From Atopobiaceae bacterium (GTDB lineage Bacteria > Actinomycetota > Coriobacteriia > Coriobacteriales > Atopobiaceae), in the NCBI GenBank assembly GCA_017510875.1, contig JAFWLX010000332.1, positions 1-10,657 on the forward strand: 10,657 nucleotides of DNA, written 5' to 3'. Under the pieces are notes generated by a model, which saw nothing but the letters and a program-made list of their open reading frames with translations, searched no databases and was not told the origin of the DNA. How positions within the stretch are numbered: the first letter of the stretch is position 1; the number at the start of each line of letters is the position of its first letter. Below are positions 8,226-10,657 of the stretch, piece after piece. The translations under genes were made by a program, and so were the position numbers.

Positions 8226-9581
8226 ATGCATAACTGGAGAGACAACGCGTGTCTGCGCGTAGCGCTGCTCACGCTTTCCTGTTTTCTGCTTACCTCCACG
8301 GGGTGGATTATGTGGCTGTACCATCTTACCGGCCTCACACCCGCCATTCCCACAGATGTGCTCACGCTTGTAGTGGGTTATCTTACACAGGCGCTGGGCA
8401 TCGGTCTGTTCGCGCTACTCGAGCAGCGGCAGCAAGAGAAACAGCTGCGCCTGAACGTCGTCATCGCCCTTGTTTCGTACGTTGTCTGCCTGGCACTGTC
8501 TGTACTAACGCCTGATCTGGCAGTAACCCTCGCTTTTGGGTACCTCTCCAACATGCTCTGCGGCTACATGCAGGGCTATTATCTTTTGTGTCTGGCAACC
8601 CACGTTGACGCAAGGCATCGAGGCACCGTCTTTGGTGGCGCCTATGCCGCTTCCACGCTTTTGACCTGGTTGATTGCCCTGCCCGGCGGCGGCATGCTTA
8701 CTCGAGGGCTTGGCAGCCTTATGGTCTGCTGCGCCCTTACCGCCTGCACAATTGCGTTCGTGTACCCCCCCCTACCGACTCCACCTTTAGAAGATGAGCC
8801 TTCTGCGCGCCCACCGGCTGATGACGCGAGTCTCATTCCTCTTGCCTGCGCTGTGGTGCTCCTGACAAGCGCCACAAAGAGTGCCGGATTCGGTTTTCCG
8901 ATAAGCGATCTTGAGGAAGGAGTGAGCCTCGAGCTCACGCGCTTGCTTTACGGTGTGGGACTGCTTGTAGCTGGACTGGCAAGCGATCGCGATCGGCGTT
9001 TTGGCATCGTGTGCTGCGCGGCCTCGCTCGTTACGCCCTTCGTCATGCTTTTGCTCACTAACGCGGGCACGGCTGCCACCCTTCTTTGGGCCTTGGGGTA
9101 TCTGTTCTATGGCTTCTTCTCAGTATTTCGCGTGTTATTGTTTTCCGATCTTGCCTCCGAGCACAACCTTACCCGGCTATCCGGCATGGGCCTATTGCTG
9201 GGGCGCGTGGGTGACGCATTGGGATCGGGTTTGTATGTTGCACTTGGTGCCAACCAAATGGCGCTGGTTACCACTACATCCGTGCTCTTTGCCTGTGCCA
9301 TGGTCTTGCTCTTTGCGCTGTATCAGCGGCAATACCTCGTCTTAATTGACCGACCGCTCTCTGAGCAAGAGATCTTTGAGCGTTTTTGTGCACGTCACGA
9401 CCTTTCTTCGCGCGAGCGAGAGGTGCTGCGGCTTTTGTTGGCCGAGCGCTCGAACTCAGAAATCGCGGCAGAGCTGTTTGTCTCTGAGGCAACAGTGAAG
9501 TATCACGTGCGCAACTTACTGCGCAAAACCGGATGCCATTCTCGGGTGGAAATCATGGCAGTGTACGCAACAGGCGAATGA
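8226..9581 (+). CDS. Membrane-embedded LuxR-family transcriptional regulator (12-helix MFS-like sensor fused to HTH)
   Basis: The product has 451 residues. About twelve hydrophobic helices fill residues 10-367 (for example 10-32, 44-65, 97-122, 204-222, 281-303, 346-367). A Pro/Glu-rich loop at 181-202 splits them six and six, as in major facilitator proteins. AGLASDRDRRFG (about 249-260) resembles the MFS motif A of the helix 8-9 loop. After a short linker, residues 392-451 form a GerE/LuxR helix-turn-helix: LSSREREVLRLLLAERSNSE, then IAAELFVSEATVKYHVRNLL and RKTGCHSRVEI. There is no receiver or autoinducer domain. In Coriobacteriia this architecture is abundant and often lies beside the genes it controls; the membrane half probably senses a small molecule and is not known to transport. 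Here it is divergent from the surface protein and upstream of the C40-like gene. Ligand and targets are unknown. Confidence 0.93.
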   Translation: MHNWRDNACLRVALLTLSCFLLTSTGWIMWLYHLTGLTPAIPTDVLTLVVGYLTQALGIGLFALLEQRQQEKQLRLNVVIALVSYVVCLALSVLTPDLAVTLAFGYLSNMLCGYMQGYYLLCLATHVDARHRGTVFGGAYAASTLLTWLIALPGGGMLTRGLGSLMVCCALTACTIAFVYPPLPTPPLEDEPSARPPADDASLIPLACAVVLLTSATKSAGFGFPISDLEEGVSLELTRLLYGVGLLVAGLASDRDRRFGIVCCAASLVTPFVMLLLTNAGTAATLLWALGYLFYGFFSVFRVLLFSDLASEHNLTRLSGMGLLLGRVGDALGSGLYVALGANQMALVTTTSVLFACAMVLLFALYQRQYLVLIDRPLSEQEIFERFCARHDLSSREREVLRLLLAERSNSEIAAELFVSEATVKYHVRNLLRKTGCHSRVEIMAVYATGE

Positions 9582-9650
9582 GAGTACGAAAGGGATACCC
9601 CATCGCACCCTCCCACTTTGCCAGATGCGGCTTTTTTTCGAGCGTCGGCC

Positions 9651-9700
9651 AAATTATTAAATATATATATCTCCTGCTCAAGAACACCATATGCTATGCT
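9651..9700 (+). promoter_or_regulatory. Candidate promoter of the C40-like gene (AT-rich upstream tract plus extended -10)
   Basis: TGCTATGCT at 9692-9700 fits an extended -10 element (TGn followed by TATGCT). No good -35 hexamer lies 16-18 bases upstream, which is tolerated by extended -10 promoters. The AT-only tract at 9651-9670 could act as an upstream activating element. The predicted leader is about 145-150 bases. Confidence 0.4.
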
Positions 9701-9843
9701 GGCCCAGGTATTCGCTCCAGTCAACTAGGCCTAAAACACCAACCGATACCGCCAGCAAACTAGGTGGAGAAGATACTACGCACCCTCACCTCGTAGCCGT
9801 GCCGTCATCGATAGGCTGTCACCAGGCTTATGTTGCAGACCCT

Positions 9844-9848
9844 GGGAG
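9844..9848 (+). promoter_or_regulatory. Ribosome binding site of the C40-like gene
   Basis: GGGAG lies six bases before the ATG at 9855. No other in-frame start codon is present just upstream, so this fixes the start of the protein at MSNASGPERS. Confidence 0.65.
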
Positions 9849-9854
9849 ACACTC

Positions 9855-10657
9855 ATGAGCAACGCGTCCGGCCCCGAAAGATCGTCCAACACCAGAAGAT
9901 CCGCCCAAAGAAGGCCTGCTAGAAGGGCTTCTGAAACGAAGAAGTCACTGTCCTTTACGACCATACTCCTGCTTATTGCCGCAATTGTAGTGGGAATAAT
10001 TGCCATTACGCAGGTTGTGTCATGCGCACGATCAAAAGGCGCAAAAGATAATGCTCAGACCAGCCTCACGGCATCAGACACCCAGGCGCAGAAGAATGAC
10101 AGTACCTCGCAGCAGAAAGACGGCAAGGACACGTCAGCAGACGCGCAGAAGACAAAGGACGGCGAAAAGGACAAGAACGCCGGAGACGCCTCGTCTGATA
10201 AGACAAACGCCAATGTCAAGGACGCACAGAAGAACGATGCGACAAAGACGGGCGAGCAATCTGGCAGCTCGGGAGCGGCTTCTGGCGGGACAGACGGTAA
10301 TGGCAGCTCTGGTGCCGCGGGCGGCAACGGCTCTTCGGGCGGCGGGTCTGGCTCTGGCGAAGGCGGAGAAGGGGGCGGCAGTGGCAGCGGCTCCGGTGGC
10401 TCGCAAGCATCTGGACTTACTGCAGCACAGCAGAAGGTCATTGAGGCCGCCCAGAACACGCCCGCAACCCCCAGAGACTACGGTGCCTTATGGGTGGAGA
10501 ACGTCTTTGAGAACGCAGGCCTTGGAGACTATTCCGGTAACTCTTGCGATCTGTATAACTGGTATTGCTCAAGCTCAGACCGCTCGGAGCTCAAGGAGGG
10601 CATGATTGTTGGCGTGGGTTCCCACGACCACGACACCGCAGGGATCGCTTACGGACA
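9855..10657 (+). CDS. Membrane-anchored wall protein with C40 (NlpC/P60-like) domain, apparently lacking the nucleophile; 3' end outside window
   Basis: 267 codons are visible. The N-terminus is basic (RRSAQRRPARRASETKK). A hydrophobic helix at 32-56 follows and ends VVSC, so the protein is either anchored by this helix or, less likely, a lipoprotein processed at Cys57 (the core is long for a lipoprotein). Residues 60-130 are rich in Lys, Asp, Gln and Thr, and 135-186 in Gly and Ser; this is a flexible wall-spanning linker. From about 187 the sequence QQKVIEAAQNTPATPRDYGA, LWVENVFENAGL and MIVGVGSHDHDTAGIAYG resembles C40-like domains of Coriobacteriia wall proteins. I recall those with Cys just before the A-x-W-V strand; here that residue is Gly210. 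Cys231 and Cys238 are present but lie elsewhere. The next codon begins CA, compatible with the expected His. It may be an inactive wall binder or a divergent hydrolase. Confidence 0.82.
   Translation, partial: MSNASGPERSSNTRRSAQRRPARRASETKKSLSFTTILLLIAAIVVGIIAITQVVSCARSKGAKDNAQTSLTASDTQAQKNDSTSQQKDGKDTSADAQKTKDGEKDKNAGDASSDKTNANVKDAQKNDATKTGEQSGSSGAASGGTDGNGSSGAAGGNGSSGGGSGSGEGGEGGGSGSGSGGSQASGLTAAQQKVIEAAQNTPATPRDYGALWVENVFENAGLGDYSGNSCDLYNWYCSSSDRSELKEGMIVGVGSHDHDTAGIAYG
10030..10412 (+). repeat. Low-complexity linker: Lys/Asp/Gln-rich then Gly/Ser-rich
   Basis: Codons 59-186 of the C40-like protein code first for a charged stretch with repeated K-D-G/A-x-K/Q units (QQKDGKDTSADAQKTKDGEK). 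They then code for a nearly pure Gly/Ser run. Base composition shifts to strongly GC-rich in the second half (10260-10400). The chain is expected to be disordered and long enough to reach through the wall from the membrane anchor. The 201-aa plus-strand and 134-aa minus-strand open frames overlapping it are shadows of this composition. Confidence 0.8.

Larger units (their letters stand above)
9582..9854 (+). other. Non-coding interval between regulator and C40-like gene
   Basis: No gene is supported here. The interval holds a T7 run at 9632-9638 preceded by only a 3-bp stem, an AT-only tract at 9651-9670 that stands out from the GC-rich surroundings, and the candidate extended -10 element. 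About 150 bases then remain as a possible untranslated leader before the ATG at 9855. The length and AT tract argue that the C40-like gene has its own promoter and is not simply co-transcribed with the regulator. Confidence 0.6.

Noticed and set aside
7663..8262. 199-aa plus-strand frame across the intergenic region
   Set aside because: It overlaps the surface protein signal peptide, the palindrome and the regulator start, has no Shine-Dalgarno sequence, and its translation looks random.
9620..9638. Possible intrinsic terminator after the LuxR gene
   Set aside because: The T7 run is good, but the preceding stem GCC/GGC has only three pairs with a six-base loop, which is too weak to call.
9650..9685. 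Minus-strand promoter-like pair (TTGAGC and AATAAT, 17 bases apart) pointing into the LuxR gene
   Set aside because: AT-only tracts give -10-like hexamers by chance, and no gene lies downstream on that strand; an antisense transcript is possible but not supported.
10000..10605. 201-aa plus-strand frame and 134-aa minus-strand frame (10055-10459)
   Set aside because: Arg/Thr-rich and Pro/Ser-rich compositions are out-of-frame readings of the Lys/Asp and Gly/Ser linker of the C40-like protein, which has the signal anchor, the ribosome binding site and the domain.

Overview
The window most resembles part of a Coriobacteriia chromosome (Actinomycetota; an Eggerthella-, Olsenella- or Slackia-like gut or oral anaerobe). 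Three things suggest this. There is a very large secreted protein ending in cell-wall-binding repeats of the PF04122 (CW_binding_2) type. There is a 12-helix membrane protein fused to a C-terminal LuxR-type helix-turn-helix. There is also a membrane-anchored protein with a Gly/Ser linker and an NlpC/P60-like (C40) domain of the kind recalled from this class. The assignment rests on recalled family features, not on a search.

Layout. Positions 1-7738 are one uninterrupted minus-strand reading frame of 2579 codons that leaves the window at its left edge. It encodes a signal peptide, a long series of Ig-like and prealbumin-like beta modules, a Glu-rich stretch, a Lys/Pro/Thr wall-spanning linker, a carboxypeptidase-regulatory-like module and two and a half CW_binding_2 repeats. 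Positions 7739-8225 are a divergent intergenic region. It holds the adhesin ribosome binding site, an 18-bp imperfect palindrome that could be an operator, and a decayed minus-strand fragment of a beta-helix-like surface protein with one in-frame stop. Positions 8226-9581 encode the membrane LuxR regulator on the plus strand. Positions 9582-9854 are non-coding, with an AT-rich tract and a possible extended -10 promoter. From 9855 to the right edge runs the start of the C40-like protein, whose usual nucleophile position appears to be Gly instead of Cys.

How the parts may fit. Both large products act at the cell surface or in the wall. The membrane-embedded LuxR protein lies between them, divergent from the adhesin and upstream of the C40-like gene. 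A plausible inference is that it senses a small molecule in or through the membrane and controls one or both neighbours, most likely the adhesin through the shared intergenic region. Nothing in the sequence proves this. The many long plus-strand open frames under the adhesin are antisense shadows caused by its high-GC, biased codons. No RNA genes, CRISPR arrays, insertion sequences or attachment sites were seen.
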